Positions 19,822 through 29,289 of a stretch of DNA of 58,625 nucleotides are shown one piece after another. The notes below the pieces were generated by a model. That model was not told where the DNA came from. It did no database searches and worked only from the letters and a program-made list of their open reading frames with translations. Made by a program: the position numbers and the translations under genes. The stretch covers positions 1 to 58,625 of the forward strand of contig JAFGLJ010000017.1 of assembly GCA_016928075.1 (NCBI GenBank), given 5' to 3'. Source of the DNA: Bacteroidales bacterium. GTDB taxonomy: Bacteria; Bacteroidota; Bacteroidia; Bacteroidales; VadinHA17. Numbering within the stretch: the stretch's first letter is position 1; the number at the start of each line of letters is the position of its first letter.

Positions 19822-20306
19822 GGACAGATAACTGAACTGCTGAAACGGAGGGGCAGGAGGTTCTCAATACCATTTATTATATAAATACCTGATTTCCCGT
19901 AGAGTATTATTTTAATCTTTTTTCCTGAACGGTCTTCCTCTTCAGACAATACCTGGCGGCATATACCGCATGGTGATACAGGAATATCAGTGAAATCTTT
20001 TCCTTTGCGGGCACATATTGCAATGGAGGTAATCACGGAACCGGGATATTGGGACCCTGCATATGCAACCGCAGTATGTTCGGCGCAGGCGCCGGCAGGA
20101 AATGATGCGTTTTCCCTGTTATTACCGGTGATTATCTCACCCGTGTCAAGCATCAGCGCTGCGCCAACCGAGAAATGTGAGTATGGTGCATAGGCATGCT
20201 TGCTTGCTTTTATTGCTTCATTTAACAGGAGCTGCTCTTCCTTGCTTAATTCTTCAGGACCCGGATACTCTTCGATGATGAGTTCAATTATTTTCTTCTT
20301 AACCAT
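19818..20306 (-). CDS. cdd: Cytidine deaminase
   Basis: About 162 residues from MVKKKIIELI; the frame runs nine codons further upstream. The substrate/zinc motifs are HAYAPYSHFSVGAAL, CAEHTAVA (zinc Cys plus catalytic Glu) and PCGICRQVLSE (two zinc Cys). This matches the small homotetrameric Cdd class that deaminates cytidine and deoxycytidine in pyrimidine salvage. It converges on, and overlaps by 4 bases, the response-regulator gene. Confidence 0.94.
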   Translation of the reverse strand: MVKKKIIELIIEEYPGPEELSKEEQLLLNEAIKASKHAYAPYSHFSVGAALMLDTGEIITGNNRENASFPAGACAEHTAVAYAGSQYPGSVITSIAICARKGKDFTDIPVSPCGICRQVLSEEEDRSGKKIKIILYGKSGIYIINGIENLLPLRFSSSVICP

Positions 20307-20473
20307 AGGTATAGCATGTGCTGCAAAATACAAAAAAATGTTATCATAAGGTAATCGTAGATCATAATGGGGGGGGTGTATTTTTAATAACTATATACAA
20401 TTAGTTAATTACTTCCCGTTTACAGGAATGTAAATACATATATGCTTAATAATTTTATGGCAAATTTATTGTT

Positions 20474-21511
20474 ATGCGTGTTTTACCTTATGTAATAATA
20501 ATTACGATTGTGTTTTCCTCATGCCATTCAGCGCGATTGGGGAGAAGTACCATAGCTACGGGACAGGCTGACCGGGATATTGAAAATTATATTGATACGT
20601 ATGCTGACCTGGCAATGAGTGAAATGCGGAGGACGGGTGTGCCTGCCAGTATAACACTGGCTCAGGCGGTTATTGAAAGTGATTACGGAAGGAGCAGGCT
20701 GGCCCGCAAGGCAAATAATCATTTTGGAATCAAATGTCATAATGGATGGAAAGGGGAAACAATTTACCATCATGATGACAGGCGCAACGAGTGTTTCAGG
20801 AAATACACGGAAGTAGGTGAATCATTTAAAGACCATTCTGATTTTCTCAGGCAGGGTTCGAGGTATGGTTTCCTGTTCGACCTTGGCCTGGATGATTATA
20901 AAGCATGGGCCAGGGGATTAAAAAGGGCAGGATATGCTACAAACCCCGGATATGACAGAATGCTGATTGATATGATAGAAAAAAACAATCTTCATATCTA
21001 TGATGAAATGGTTATAAGTGGCAATGGTAAAATTAAACAGGAAATCGATATTTCTACCGGCCTGGATGATATAAGCGGGACTGGAAGAATGGAGGTTGAC
21101 AATGCTAAATCCTTTGCTGAGGTTATTGATGATAATTTTGTTGTCAGCAGGGACAACAGGATGGAACTAAGAAACAGGATTGAGTATATAACTGTGAGAG
21201 AGGATGATACCTTTGAAAGTATTGCTGAAGAATTTGAACTGCTCAGGTGGGAGATCTACAGGTATAACGATCTGGATGATGATGCCAGTCTTTACCCGGG
21301 GCAGGTATTATATCTGCAGCCCAAGCGCAACAGGGCAGCGGCCGGGAATGATTATCATATAATAAAAGAAGGTGAGACAATGTATTCTATCTCCCAGCAC
21401 TATGGTATAAAGCTTAAGGTTCTTTACGAAAAGAACAGGATAGAGCCTGGTTATGAACCGCCGCCAGGCACTGAGTTGTGGCTACGCAAGCTTAAGCCTG
21501 AGGGCCTTTGA
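20474..21511 (+). CDS. Glucosaminidase-domain protein with two LysM repeats, probable lipoprotein
   Basis: 345 residues. A hydrophobic leader ending VFSSC suggests a lipoprotein. A GH73-type glucosaminidase domain (about 35-175) includes ITLAQAVIESDYGRSRLA (catalytic Glu), NNHFGIKC and AGYATNPGYD. Two LysM modules follow (about 235-283 and 296-340; ITVREDDTFESIAEEF and HIIKEGETMYSISQHYGI). It should bind and cleave the glycan strands of peptidoglycan. Such enzymes serve in cell separation or wall turnover. The last 20 bases overlap the convergent fmt gene. Confidence 0.92.
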   Translation: MRVLPYVIIITIVFSSCHSARLGRSTIATGQADRDIENYIDTYADLAMSEMRRTGVPASITLAQAVIESDYGRSRLARKANNHFGIKCHNGWKGETIYHHDDRRNECFRKYTEVGESFKDHSDFLRQGSRYGFLFDLGLDDYKAWARGLKRAGYATNPGYDRMLIDMIEKNNLHIYDEMVISGNGKIKQEIDISTGLDDISGTGRMEVDNAKSFAEVIDDNFVVSRDNRMELRNRIEYITVREDDTFESIAEEFELLRWEIYRYNDLDDDASLYPGQVLYLQPKRNRAAAGNDYHIIKEGETMYSISQHYGIKLKVLYEKNRIEPGYEPPPGTELWLRKLKPEGL

Positions 21512-22466
21512 TTATTATTGTATTTTTAATTTCGAATCCCCTTAAGAATTCATCAACCGGCATAAGTTTACGCCCTTCCATCTGAAGCATCTCTATATCT
21601 ATTGCACGTCCGCCTGTTCCTATTGTCAGGTAGGTTTTACCGTTGCTTTCTATTTCCCCGGGATTCAGCTTTTTCTCCGTGTCTATGCATTTACACTTGC
21701 CAATCTTTACCGTATAATCACGGTCGTCTTTCCTGAAGACAGTTCTCGCTCCGGGCTGGGGGTATAATCCCCGGATAAAATTATAGACATCACCATTTTC
21801 CATCTCCCAGTCGATATAGCAGTCCCTGCTGTTTATCCTGGGGGCTTTTTTCAGTACTTCATTACGCTTGATGAGCTTCGACTGGTCTGTGGTTTTTACC
21901 TTTCCCCTGGCCAGGGTTTTTACTGTTTTAACCACCAGTTTTGCACCTTCGCGCATCAGTTTATCATGCAGATTGCCGGCACTGTCATCATGGGCTATCC
22001 CAATTTTCTTTCTGAAGATTATTTTCCCGGTATCTATTTTATCATCTATAATGAAAGTGGTGAGGCCGCTTATTTTTTCCCCGTTTATAATAGCATGGTT
22101 TATTGGTGCTGCACCCCTGTACTGAGGCAGGAGGGAGGCATGCAGGTTGAATGTGGCTATTGCAGGTATACGCCAGATCTCTTCGGGCAACTTTCGGAAT
22201 GCAACCACAACTATAATATCAGGTTTAAGATCGGAAATCTGCTTAACAAAGGAAGGATCGCTCAGTTCATCAGGCTGAAGAAGAGGCAGAAGATTTTCCG
22301 AAGCATATTGGGCAACTTCCGATTTTCGTTTTTTCAATCCCCTGCCGGCAGGCTTATCAGGGGTACTAACCACTGCCACAATGTTAAAATTGTTAATAAG
22401 CAGGGAACCCAGACTGGCTACAGCAAACTCAGGTGTGCCCATGAATATTATGCGTGGTTCTGTCAT
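21492..22466 (-). CDS. fmt: Methionyl-tRNA formyltransferase
   Basis: 324 residues. The formyltransferase domain has IIFMGTPEFAVASL, FNLHASLLPQYRGAAPINHA (Asn and His of the active site) and FIIDDKIDTGKII (catalytic Asp), followed by a C-terminal OB-like domain (RTVFRKDDRDYTVKIGKC). It formylates initiator Met-tRNA using 10-formyl-THF. No peptide deformylase gene is next to it. Convergent 3' overlap of 20 bases with the glucosaminidase gene. Confidence 0.97.
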   Translation of the reverse strand: MTEPRIIFMGTPEFAVASLGSLLINNFNIVAVVSTPDKPAGRGLKKRKSEVAQYASENLLPLLQPDELSDPSFVKQISDLKPDIIVVVAFRKLPEEIWRIPAIATFNLHASLLPQYRGAAPINHAIINGEKISGLTTFIIDDKIDTGKIIFRKKIGIAHDDSAGNLHDKLMREGAKLVVKTVKTLARGKVKTTDQSKLIKRNEVLKKAPRINSRDCYIDWEMENGDVYNFIRGLYPQPGARTVFRKDDRDYTVKIGKCKCIDTEKKLNPGEIESNGKTYLTIGTGGRAIDIEMLQMEGRKLMPVDEFLRGFEIKNTIIIKGPQA

Positions 22467-22570
22467 CAGAAGATGAATGTTTAAGTAACAAAGCTAAAAA
22501 AAATGATGCAGAATAAGGATATAATACCCGGTCTTATTACCAACAGGTCATAATGATTCTGAACAATGTA

Positions 22571-23824
22571 TTATTCTTCCCTTGTTCTGTGATGCTTATA
22601 GCAGCTGAGATAATGACCCATTTTATCTGCCTTGGTCTGGAGATAGAATTCATTGTGTGGATTTGATGGTATCTCCAGCGGGACAGTTTCAACTATTTGT
22701 ATTCCATAACCTTCAAGCCCGGCTCTTTTAACGGGGTTATTAGAGATTAGTTTTACCTTTCCAAGTCCCAGTTCCCTCATGATATTTGCTCCTATACCAT
22801 AATCTCTTTCATCTTCCCCGAAGCCCAGCTCGAGATTTGCTTCAACGGTATCCCTGCCCTGCTCCTGTAACTTATATGTTCGGATCTTATTGAATAAACC
22901 TATTCCCCTGCCTTCCTGGCTGAGGTAAATAACTGCCCCTTTGCCGGCTTCATTAACCATTTTCATGGCTTTATGCAATTGAGGGCCGCAGTCGCACCGC
23001 AGCGATCCGAAAATATCACCTGTAAAGCAGGAAGAATGTATTCTGACAAGTACGGTCTCGTTCTTGGTCCATGTTCCTTTTACCAGTGCGGCATGTTCAA
23101 GACCGTTGCTTATCTGCCTGAACGGAATAAAGTCAAATTCTCCATGTTCCGTTGGTAAATGAACCTTGATACCCATTTCAAGAATACTCTCTTTTTCAAG
23201 CCTGTACTTAATAAGATCACTTATTGAGATAATTTTAATGTTAAATTTCTTTGACAGCTTCATGAGATCGGGTAATCTCGCCATTGAGCCATCGTCGTTC
23301 ATTATCTCAACGAGTGTTCCCCCGGGGCGAAGACCTGCAAGCCTGGTCAGATCGACGGCTGCTTCAGTATGGCCGGCACGCCTCAATACACCTTTTGATT
23401 TTGCTTTCAGAGGGAATATATGGCCAGGTCGGCCAAGATGTTCAGGTCTGGTACGTGGGTCAACAAGGGCATTTATCGTGAGGCACCTGTCGTGAGCTGA
23501 TATACCGGTGGTGGTATTACTGCTGATAAGATCTACGCTGATAGTGAATGGTGTTTCATATGGAGAAGTGTTCTTCCCTACCATAAGGTCAAGATCAAGC
23601 TCCTCGCATCTCTCTTCAGGTAAAGGAACACAAATAAGACCTCTTCCGTTGATAGCCATGAAGTTAACTATTTCAGGAGTTGTGAGTTCAGCAGCGCAGA
23701 TAAAATCACCCTCATTTTCCCGGTCTTCATCATCCACCACGATCACCAGTTTCCCATGGCGAATATCTTCAATTGCTACATCTATTGTACTGAAGGGACT
23801 GTTCGGTGCTGTCTGCTTTGCCAT
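22571..23824 (-). CDS. ribBA: Bifunctional DHBP synthase / GTP cyclohydrolase II
   Basis: 417 residues with two full catalytic domains. The N-terminal DHBP synthase carries [16 protein letters not shown] and HTEAAVDL (about 1-205). The C-terminal GTP cyclohydrolase II carries [20 protein letters not shown] (the three zinc Cys) and [11 protein letters not shown] (about 210-417). Together they make the two precursors of riboflavin from ribulose-5-phosphate and GTP. No FMN riboswitch was recognised in the 178 bases upstream. Confidence 0.97.
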   Translation of the reverse strand: MAKQTAPNSPFSTIDVAIEDIRHGKLVIVVDDEDRENEGDFICAAELTTPEIVNFMAINGRGLICVPLPEERCEELDLDLMVGKNTSPYETPFTISVDLISSNTTTGISAHDRCLTINALVDPRTRPEHLGRPGHIFPLKAKSKGVLRRAGHTEAAVDLTRLAGLRPGGTLVEIMNDDGSMARLPDLMKLSKKFNIKIISISDLIKYRLEKESILEMGIKVHLPTEHGEFDFIPFRQISNGLEHAALVKGTWTKNETVLVRIHSSCFTGDIFGSLRCDCGPQLHKAMKMVNEAGKGAVIYLSQEGRGIGLFNKIRTYKLQEQGRDTVEANLELGFGEDERDYGIGANIMRELGLGKVKLISNNPVKRAGLEGYGIQIVETVPLEIPSNPHNEFYLQTKADKMGHYLSCYKHHRTREE

Positions 23825-24002
23825 TATGGTATTTGCCTTTCGCTGTAATTATTACAGTGCAAAAGTATTATTTGTATACTAAAATCCATAAATAAAAATT
23901 CAAAAAAGGTCTGAGAACATATAAGACTCACATCAAAAGCCCCCTGGTTCATATTGTGCCTGTTGACTGCTCTGTGATAACAGGGAAAAGTTGCAGAAAT
24001 TT

Positions 24003-25493
24003 TCATTGCATGCCAGTCTCCTCATCTGTACTCTCTTTTCTTATAAGCCTCAGCTTGGTGCCGATATTTTTGAAAAAGTGCGTATATGTTTCTTTGTTCA
24101 TTATGGCCGCATCATTTGTTGCCTTGTATGTTAAGAATATGCCGACACCCATCAATATCACTGTTGATTCCCACATACCCAGGGGAACGGGGGCAATACC
24201 TTCCTTGGCAACTTTTTCACCAAACAGGCTGAGGACATACCATATGACAAAAAACAACACAGCAATAACCACAGGTGTTCCCAGGCCTCCTCTCCTGATT
24301 ATTGCACCCAGGGGAGCACCTATGAAAAAGAAAATAATGCATGCCACTGCCAGGGTTATTTTTCTGTGCCATTCAGCCTTGAATTTCAGTACATGTTTTA
24401 ACTCGCCATAGCTTATGCTGCTTTTTTCCTGCAGAAATTGAAGACCGGATCTCGCCTGGTTAAGTGAATGGCTGACTATCATCTGCTGCTGTATGGGTTC
24501 AAGTGATTCATACAGGCTGTCAATATCAAACACCGGGTTTTTATAATTGCCTGTGTCCTTTTCTGCATTTTCCCTCTGGTAGTTCCTTCTCGTGTAAATC
24601 TTTGATGTGGTGTATTCCCGCACATAATTTTCCTGGCGTGCCTCGAGTCTTTCACTTAAAGAATCCACGAAATATTCCAGCTGTGCCATATTCTGCATGG
24701 TCTGGTTCGATTTGAACAGGTTGAGATCTGATCGTTCCAAATCGAAGCCACTGAGTTCGATGATCATTGTCTGTTCCCTGAACCGGTCTGATCTGAAAGG
24801 ATACTTCTTCATAGTGGCCGGCCTGTTTTTTTCTTCTATATCATTATATGCATGACCGTTATAAAGGGTGAAGACAAGGCCTGCTTCATCAGGTGTCATA
24901 TTCATGTAGCCTGAGTCAGCCATCACCAGTGATTTGTTACCTTCCGAATCCCTGTGATCATATATAAGAATCTTTTCAAGCTTATTGGTTTCGGGGTCTT
25001 TCTTACCTATCTTAATACTGAACCCGTCTATGCCATTATAGAAAGTACCTGCCTGGATATTCAGCTCAGGCCTTTTCATCTGTATATCATACATAAGAGT
25101 CCTGGCTTTCCTGTTGGCATATGGAACCACGTTATTTGAAAAGAAAAATGACCCCACGCTTAGCAGCAGTATAAAGATTATCAGGGGACTCATTATTCTC
25201 TGCAGGGATATGCCTGATGATTTCAATGCTGTGAGCTCAAAATTCTCACCCATATTGCCAAAGGTCATCAAGGCAGCCAGCAGTATGGCCAGGGGTAGTG
25301 CATTTGGCACAAAAACAAGAGTGAAATTAAATATGAGTTCTCCCAGCACATTAATTTCCAAACCTTTACCGGCCAGGTCGTCGATATACATCCACAGGAA
25401 TTGTAATACAAATACAAACAGTACAATAAAAAAAGTAAGTATTTGAGGTCCTACGAAAGATTTAAAAACCAGCCAGTCTAATTTCTTTATCAT
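24003..25493 (-). CDS. LptF/LptG (YjgP/YjgQ) family permease
   Basis: 496 residues. The first membrane helices (about 15-35 and 58-78) follow MIKKLDWLVFKSFVGPQILT, and the family segment FGNMGENFELTALKSSGISL lies after helix 2. A large periplasmic domain follows (about 125-370) and then a C-terminal helix group with FFIGAPLGAIIRRGGLG. LptF/LptG are the inner-membrane subunits of the ABC exporter that lifts lipopolysaccharide to the outer membrane. The periplasmic domain holds a charged insertion (about 285-320). It lies upstream of ribBA on the same strand, 178 bases apart. Confidence 0.9.
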   Translation of the reverse strand: MIKKLDWLVFKSFVGPQILTFFIVLFVFVLQFLWMYIDDLAGKGLEINVLGELIFNFTLVFVPNALPLAILLAALMTFGNMGENFELTALKSSGISLQRIMSPLIIFILLLSVGSFFFSNNVVPYANRKARTLMYDIQMKRPELNIQAGTFYNGIDGFSIKIGKKDPETNKLEKILIYDHRDSEGNKSLVMADSGYMNMTPDEAGLVFTLYNGHAYNDIEEKNRPATMKKYPFRSDRFREQTMIIELSGFDLERSDLNLFKSNQTMQNMAQLEYFVDSLSERLEARQENYVREYTTSKIYTRRNYQRENAEKDTGNYKNPVFDIDSLYESLEPIQQQMIVSHSLNQARSGLQFLQEKSSISYGELKHVLKFKAEWHRKITLAVACIIFFFIGAPLGAIIRRGGLGTPVVIAVLFFVIWYVLSLFGEKVAKEGIAPVPLGMWESTVILMGVGIFLTYKATNDAAIMNKETYTHFFKNIGTKLRLIRKESTDEETGMQ

Positions 25494-25623
25494 GATACTC
25501 CGCTACGGGTTCAAAGCTACAAAATATTCTTAAGAAACTGCTTTACTGCGCCTCAATGGGGGAAAGCGTAAAATATGCTTCATAAATCATGCCTTAAATG
25601 ATATGGGGGATATACTACGGTTT

Positions 25624-26004
25624 TTATAAGCCAAGAGTCCTCTTAAGCTCTGTTATCTGGGTATCCCAGAGGTTAATTGCATCTTCTTTATCATCTTCAT
25701 CAGCAAAATCTGTGATAAGGAGAGCCACGTCACCCGTCAGTTCGTCTATGTTCAATCTGAATTCAAAATACCGGTCTTCTTCATCACCTTTTTCAGTCCA
25801 TTTGAACCTGACATTTTTATTCTCCCTTAACTGCACGAGTTTTGCCCTGTGTTCTGTATTATTCCATATAAAAACAAAAACGTTTCCTTCAACCTGCACA
25901 TCGTCTGCGAACCATTCGGCCAGTCCCTCAGCTGTACTCAACCTTGAAAACAGTACTTTAGGGGAACTGTTCAGGGTATATTCGAGTTCATATTGTGATT
26001 TCAT
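25624..26004 (-). CDS. START-like (SRPBCC) domain protein
   Basis: 126 residues from MKSQYELEYTLNSSPKVLFS. The frame stays open 41 codons upstream, but that stretch is low-complexity Tyr/Phe and overlaps the tRNA promoter region, so I chose the inner ATG. The fold pattern is SRPBCC/AHA1-like: EGLAEWFADDVQVEGNVF, then WTEKGDEEDRYFEFRL and a C-terminal helix (WDTQITELKRTLGL). Proteins of this size and sequence are common single-domain START-like proteins in Bacteroidota. Ligand and role are unknown. Confidence 0.8.
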   Translation of the reverse strand: MKSQYELEYTLNSSPKVLFSRLSTAEGLAEWFADDVQVEGNVFVFIWNNTEHRAKLVQLRENKNVRFKWTEKGDEEDRYFEFRLNIDELTGDVALLITDFADEDDKEDAINLWDTQITELKRTLGL

Positions 26005-26076
26005 CAACGAATGAATGTTCTCGTGAATAAATTGATCTATTGCAATATAGAAAAAATAATATAAATAAAAAACCAT

Positions 26077-26107
26077 ATTGATATATTGCCGATATGTGTT
26101 ATATTTG
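26077..26107 (+). promoter_or_regulatory. Bacteroidota-type promoter for tRNA-Met
   Basis: ATTG (26077-26080) and TATATTTG (26100-26107) are 19 bases apart. They match the known Bacteroidota -33 (TTTG/TTG) and -7 (TAnnTTTG) elements. Transcription would start near 26113, about 45 bases before the tRNA. Confidence 0.65.
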
Positions 26108-26158
26108 CACCCGCAAATGCGGGGCATCTGGCAATGCTGCCACCTGTCATGAAAACGC

Positions 26159-26232
26159 GGCGAGATAGCTCAGATGGTTAGAGCGCAGGATTCATAATCC
26201 TGAGGTCCCGGGTTCAATTCCCGGTCTCGCTA
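26159..26232 (+). tRNA. tRNA-Met (anticodon CAU)
   Basis: 74 bases folding into a full cloverleaf. The acceptor stem GGCGAGA pairs with TCTCGCT (a G-U at the first pair), the D arm is GCTC/GAGC, and the anticodon stem CAGGA/TCCTG holds loop TTCATAA with CAT at the anticodon. The T arm is CCGGG/CCCGG with TTCAATT. The 3' CCA is not encoded. The first pair is not the mismatch typical of initiators and the anticodon stem lacks three consecutive G-C pairs, so this is an elongator Met, or an Ile2 tRNA if the C is modified to lysidine. Confidence 0.95.
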
Positions 26233-26366
26233 CAGGGGTGTAAATGGCCCGGGGATGAAATCCCCGGGTTTTTGTTTTTCAAAACCTCATATGCTTGCAT
26301 AAATGAGGTTTTGAAAATCAAAAATACCATCCTGGCGAAGCCAGTATGGTCATTTACACCCCTGTA
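26231..26366. repeat. 136-bp inverted-repeat element beginning in the tRNA 3' end
   Basis: TACAGGGGTGTAAATG (26231-26246) is the exact reverse complement of CATTTACACCCCTGTA (26351-26366). Inside it are two more stems: the terminator at 26248-26268 and a 15-bp stem, TTTTCAAAACCTCAT (26276-26290) with ATGAGGTTTTGAAAA (26303-26317). The left arm includes the last two bases of the tRNA. A degenerate copy of the right arm (CATTTACACACTTGTAAAGCACCC) appears before the second palindrome at 26462. No gene is seen from 26233 to 26824; this element, two palindromes and then AT-rich sequence fill it. Confidence 0.85.
26248..26279 (+). terminator. Intrinsic terminator after tRNA-Met
   Basis: A 9-bp stem, CCCGGGGAT with ATCCCCGGG, around a GAA loop, followed by TTTTTGTTTTT. 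It begins 15 bases after the tRNA. Confidence 0.88.
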
Positions 26367-26377
26367 AAGCACCCCCT

Positions 26378-26420
26378 GCGCGGAATCACGGCTCCCGTAA
26401 GGGAGACGTAACTCCCGCGC
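26378..26420. repeat. REP-like palindrome, family 1, copy A
   Basis: GCGCGGAATCACGGCTCCC pairs imperfectly with GGGAGACGTAACTCCCGCGC around GTAA. It shares the GCGCGGAATCACG left arm with copies at 26462 and 28957, while the hairpin tip differs. Confidence 0.75.
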
Positions 26421-26461
26421 TTTGCCCGTATGATCATTTACACACTTGTAAAGCACCCACT

Positions 26462-26507
26462 GCGCGGAATCACGAACCGAATGAAGTGAGGTTCGTAATT
26501 CCCGCGC
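26462..26507. repeat. REP-like palindrome, family 1, copy B
   Basis: GCGCGGAATCACGAACC pairs with GGTTCGTAATTCCCGCGC around GAATGAAGTGA. It follows copy A by 41 bases and is preceded by a decayed copy of the CATTTACACC arm. From here to 26824 the sequence is AT-rich with no gene; a short AGGAATTA/TAATTCCT inverted repeat lies near 26640-26700. Confidence 0.78.
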
Positions 26508-26824
26508 TTTTCATCAAAAGCAGGGTTGTATTTACTTGTAGCAAGACCGGAATTGCATCCAGGTCATCATAATTTAAAATCCAGAGGAATTTTATTCAAT
26601 TCACAATTTCAAAGCTTATAAAATCATATAATTGAGGAATGAGGAATTATTATTCTATTAATTTAGACCACAATAATTATTTTTGGTGGTAATTCCTAAT
26701 TTCATAAATTTATATTAAATAACTTATCAAAACTAACCTTAATTGTGACCATCTTGAGGATCCCAAAAATCTTAGTTATCATTAATAGATTCTTTCACTA
26801 TATAAAAACTTCAACTTTAGACTA

Positions 26825-28417
26825 TTGCATATGCTAAGAATCAGGTGCTACATAAATTATATTCAGAAAAGACCAGGTTACGTATTAATTGTATTCATAA
26901 TGTCTTTTTTAATGAGTTGTGCCACTGTTCCTGTTAGGAGAGAGACAAAAAAAGTAAATGAGATTGCTAATATCGATCCATCATTTAAGTATATTAAGGC
27001 TCATTTGCTAGATGGGAATGTTTACATTTTATATGATTGGCATTTTGATACTACTGCTAACTTATTAAATGGATACGGCTCATTTTTAGATATAAATCGA
27101 AATATTATATCAAGCCGAGGTAATGTAAAATATAGAGCCAAAACTTACATAGAACCATACAAAATAGATATTTCTGACATTTCACTGCTCGAAACTAATG
27201 TCCCGGGGCCGTCACTTGCAGGTGGTTTAACAGTGGTTACAGGTGTCACAGCTGGAATTGGAGTCTATTGTTTAATAAATCCCAAAGCCTGTTTTGGTTC
27301 TTGTCCCACTTTCTATGCATCGAATGGAGATACTCTGGAAATTCAAGCGGAAGGATTTTCTTCGAGTATTTCCCCCTCATTAGAGAAGAATGATATTGAT
27401 ATGCTTTATACAGCCAGGGCAAAAAATGATTTTGTACTGGTTGTAACTAACGAAGCTCTTGAAACACATTCTATCCGCTATGCTAATGTATTAGTATTTG
27501 AAAAACAAAACGATGAAAGAGTTTTTCATAGCCCGGAAGGTATATTCTACAAAACCAAAGGTATCCTGCCACCGACTGGATGCCATAATAATAATGGTGA
27601 ATGTTTGGCTGAAGTTGTTAACGTTGACAGGATTGAATTGTTTTCACTGGCTGATCCCGACAACCTTGATTCAAAAGAAGAAATAATAGTAACATTTGAA
27701 GTCGAAAATGACGGTAAAGTGGGATTGTTGATTGGTAAAAGACAAACACTTCTGACTACTTTCTTGATGTACCAGGGATTGGCATATATGGGGGAATCTA
27801 CTACCTATTGGATGGCTGAATTTGAAAGAAATAAGATTACAACAGGGGAAAACATTTTTGGACTATTAGGTGGTATTGAAGTATTCAGTAAAGATACTTA
27901 CGGTAATTGGATACTGGAAGGGGAAATCAATGAGACAGGTCCTATTGCGACAGACTTTAATATTATCCCGCTCGCAAATAATCAGCATGGTGAAGTTGAA
28001 TTAAAGCTGAGGCTGAATAAAGGATTATGGAGAATCGATTACCTTGGGCTAGCAACAATTTCAGAACAAGTTGCTCCAATCTTGATCCAACCCTATCAGG
28101 TTGAAACTATAACAGGAACAGAAACATTTCCATTAAGCAATCTTATTGAAAATAACAAGTACCTGGTAACTTATCCGGGAGATTCCTACCGGATTAAATA
28201 CCGTCTTCCTTTTGAAAATGCAGAATTATTTCTTGATTCACAAGGATTTTATCTTGAGTGGATTCGCGATGAGTGGGTAAGAGAACAAAATTTTCGAAAA
28301 CTCAATCTTATGTTCAACCGTCCTTCGCAGTATTTAAAAGTGGCTGCACCTGAATACAAAAAGATAGAGCCGTTTATGGAGGAAACATTTTGGAATAGCA
28401 GATATGAAAAAAGGTAA
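26825..28417 (+). CDS. Unknown lipoprotein, 530 residues
   Basis: Not recognised as any family. The N-terminus carries a long leader with a hydrophobic stretch ending FLMSCATVPV, a lipoprotein cleavage site. The in-frame ATG two codons on, or the inner ATG at FIMSFLMSC, could be the true start. The body looks like mixed beta structure, with a small hydrophobic Gly-rich segment (about 136-150, GGLTVVTGVTAGIGV) and a cysteine cluster (CLINPKACFGSC). Base composition is visibly more AT-rich than the housekeeping genes. It overlaps the next gene by 14 bases, so the two probably act together at the cell envelope. Confidence 0.7.
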   Translation: MHMLRIRCYINYIQKRPGYVLIVFIMSFLMSCATVPVRRETKKVNEIANIDPSFKYIKAHLLDGNVYILYDWHFDTTANLLNGYGSFLDINRNIISSRGNVKYRAKTYIEPYKIDISDISLLETNVPGPSLAGGLTVVTGVTAGIGVYCLINPKACFGSCPTFYASNGDTLEIQAEGFSSSISPSLEKNDIDMLYTARAKNDFVLVVTNEALETHSIRYANVLVFEKQNDERVFHSPEGIFYKTKGILPPTGCHNNNGECLAEVVNVDRIELFSLADPDNLDSKEEIIVTFEVENDGKVGLLIGKRQTLLTTFLMYQGLAYMGESTTYWMAEFERNKITTGENIFGLLGGIEVFSKDTYGNWILEGEINETGPIATDFNIIPLANNQHGEVELKLRLNKGLWRIDYLGLATISEQVAPILIQPYQVETITGTETFPLSNLIENNKYLVTYPGDSYRIKYRLPFENAELFLDSQGFYLEWIRDEWVREQNFRKLNLMFNRPSQYLKVAAPEYKKIEPFMEETFWNSRYEKR

Positions 28418-28940
28418 GTTAATTATTTCTATTTTATTAATTGTAATGCTTAACTGTTGCAGTACAATTAAAGCCCCGATAGGATCAGTCCCTAATCGAA
28501 AAGCTTTAACAACTGATGCTTATGGGGGCTGGCTGGAAATGACGATTAATTCATCGAATGATTCAATTACCGGTGAATTTATTGCTGCTAATGAAGACTC
28601 TATATACATTATGCAAAACGGAGAAATTCAAATATATGCCATATCGAATATTAGTTTTGCAAGAGTTATTATCTTTAATAATGCCAGGGGTGCATATTTA
28701 ATTTGGACTGTTGCCGGAAGTTTACTTACTATTTCAAATGGTGGATTTTTTATTTTCACCTTACCCACTGTTTTAGTCTCCGGTATTTTAACTACTGTTG
28801 CAGAATCAAAAAGAGTAAATTATCTTGATTACCCTTCCAATGGTTTTAAAGAATTGAGCAAATATGCACGATTCCCTCAAGGAATGCCTGAAGGAATAAA
28901 AGCATCCGATCTAAATCCAAGACTTACACCAAAACGCTAG
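28404..28940 (+). CDS. Unknown lipoprotein with a membrane-like hydrophobic hairpin, 178 residues
   Basis: Not recognised. Signal peptide ending MLNCCST suggests a lipoprotein. A beta-rich segment (WLEMTINSSNDSITGEFIAA, then IQIYAISNISFARVII) resembles a small SH3/PRC-like fold. A hydrophobic stretch (about 98-132, YLIWTVAGSLLTISNGGFFI and onward) may insert in a membrane. It begins inside the 3' end of the preceding lipoprotein gene. A REP-like palindrome (28957) follows 16 bases after the stop. Confidence 0.65.
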   Translation: MKKGKLIISILLIVMLNCCSTIKAPIGSVPNRKALTTDAYGGWLEMTINSSNDSITGEFIAANEDSIYIMQNGEIQIYAISNISFARVIIFNNARGAYLIWTVAGSLLTISNGGFFIFTLPTVLVSGILTTVAESKRVNYLDYPSNGFKELSKYARFPQGMPEGIKASDLNPRLTPKR

Positions 28941-28956
28941 CTTGTTAAGCCCTCCT

Positions 28957-29002
28957 GCGCGGAATCACGAGCCGAATGAAGTGAGGTTCGTAATTCCAGC
29001 GC
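28957..29002. repeat. REP-like palindrome, family 1, copy C
   Basis: The same element as copy B with few changes (GCGCGGAATCACGAGCC ... GAGGTTCGTAATTCCAGCGC), 2.5 kb away and just after a gene end. The rest of the gap to 29289 shows no gene and no clear structure. Confidence 0.78.
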
Positions 29003-29289
29003 TTTCAGCTTTGCCTGCAATAACGTCATTATGATCATATAATAAGCATTCGTTGTGAATACCGAACGCAAATAAAATATATCCCTAAAAATATAAGGCA
29101 ACGAACTCTCGTCAATGCTAGGACTGTAGCTAGTTTCCGGGTAATTGTTAAAGGTTGTTAAAAACATTAAAATTTAACATATTTTATCCCTGCTTCACTG
29201 TTACCTCAAGCAAATCAATCGTCAAAATATAATATGGCTTCTGCATGGTTTTACCAGAGACATTAAAGTATTTTATTAATTCATTGATA

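Noticed and set aside
20369..20376. Run of eight G before the glucosaminidase gene as a phase-variation tract
   Set aside because: It is about 100 bases from the start and not clearly in a promoter; too little support.
23825..24002. Possible FMN riboswitch before ribBA
   Set aside because: None of the conserved FMN-element helices could be matched by eye in these 178 bases.
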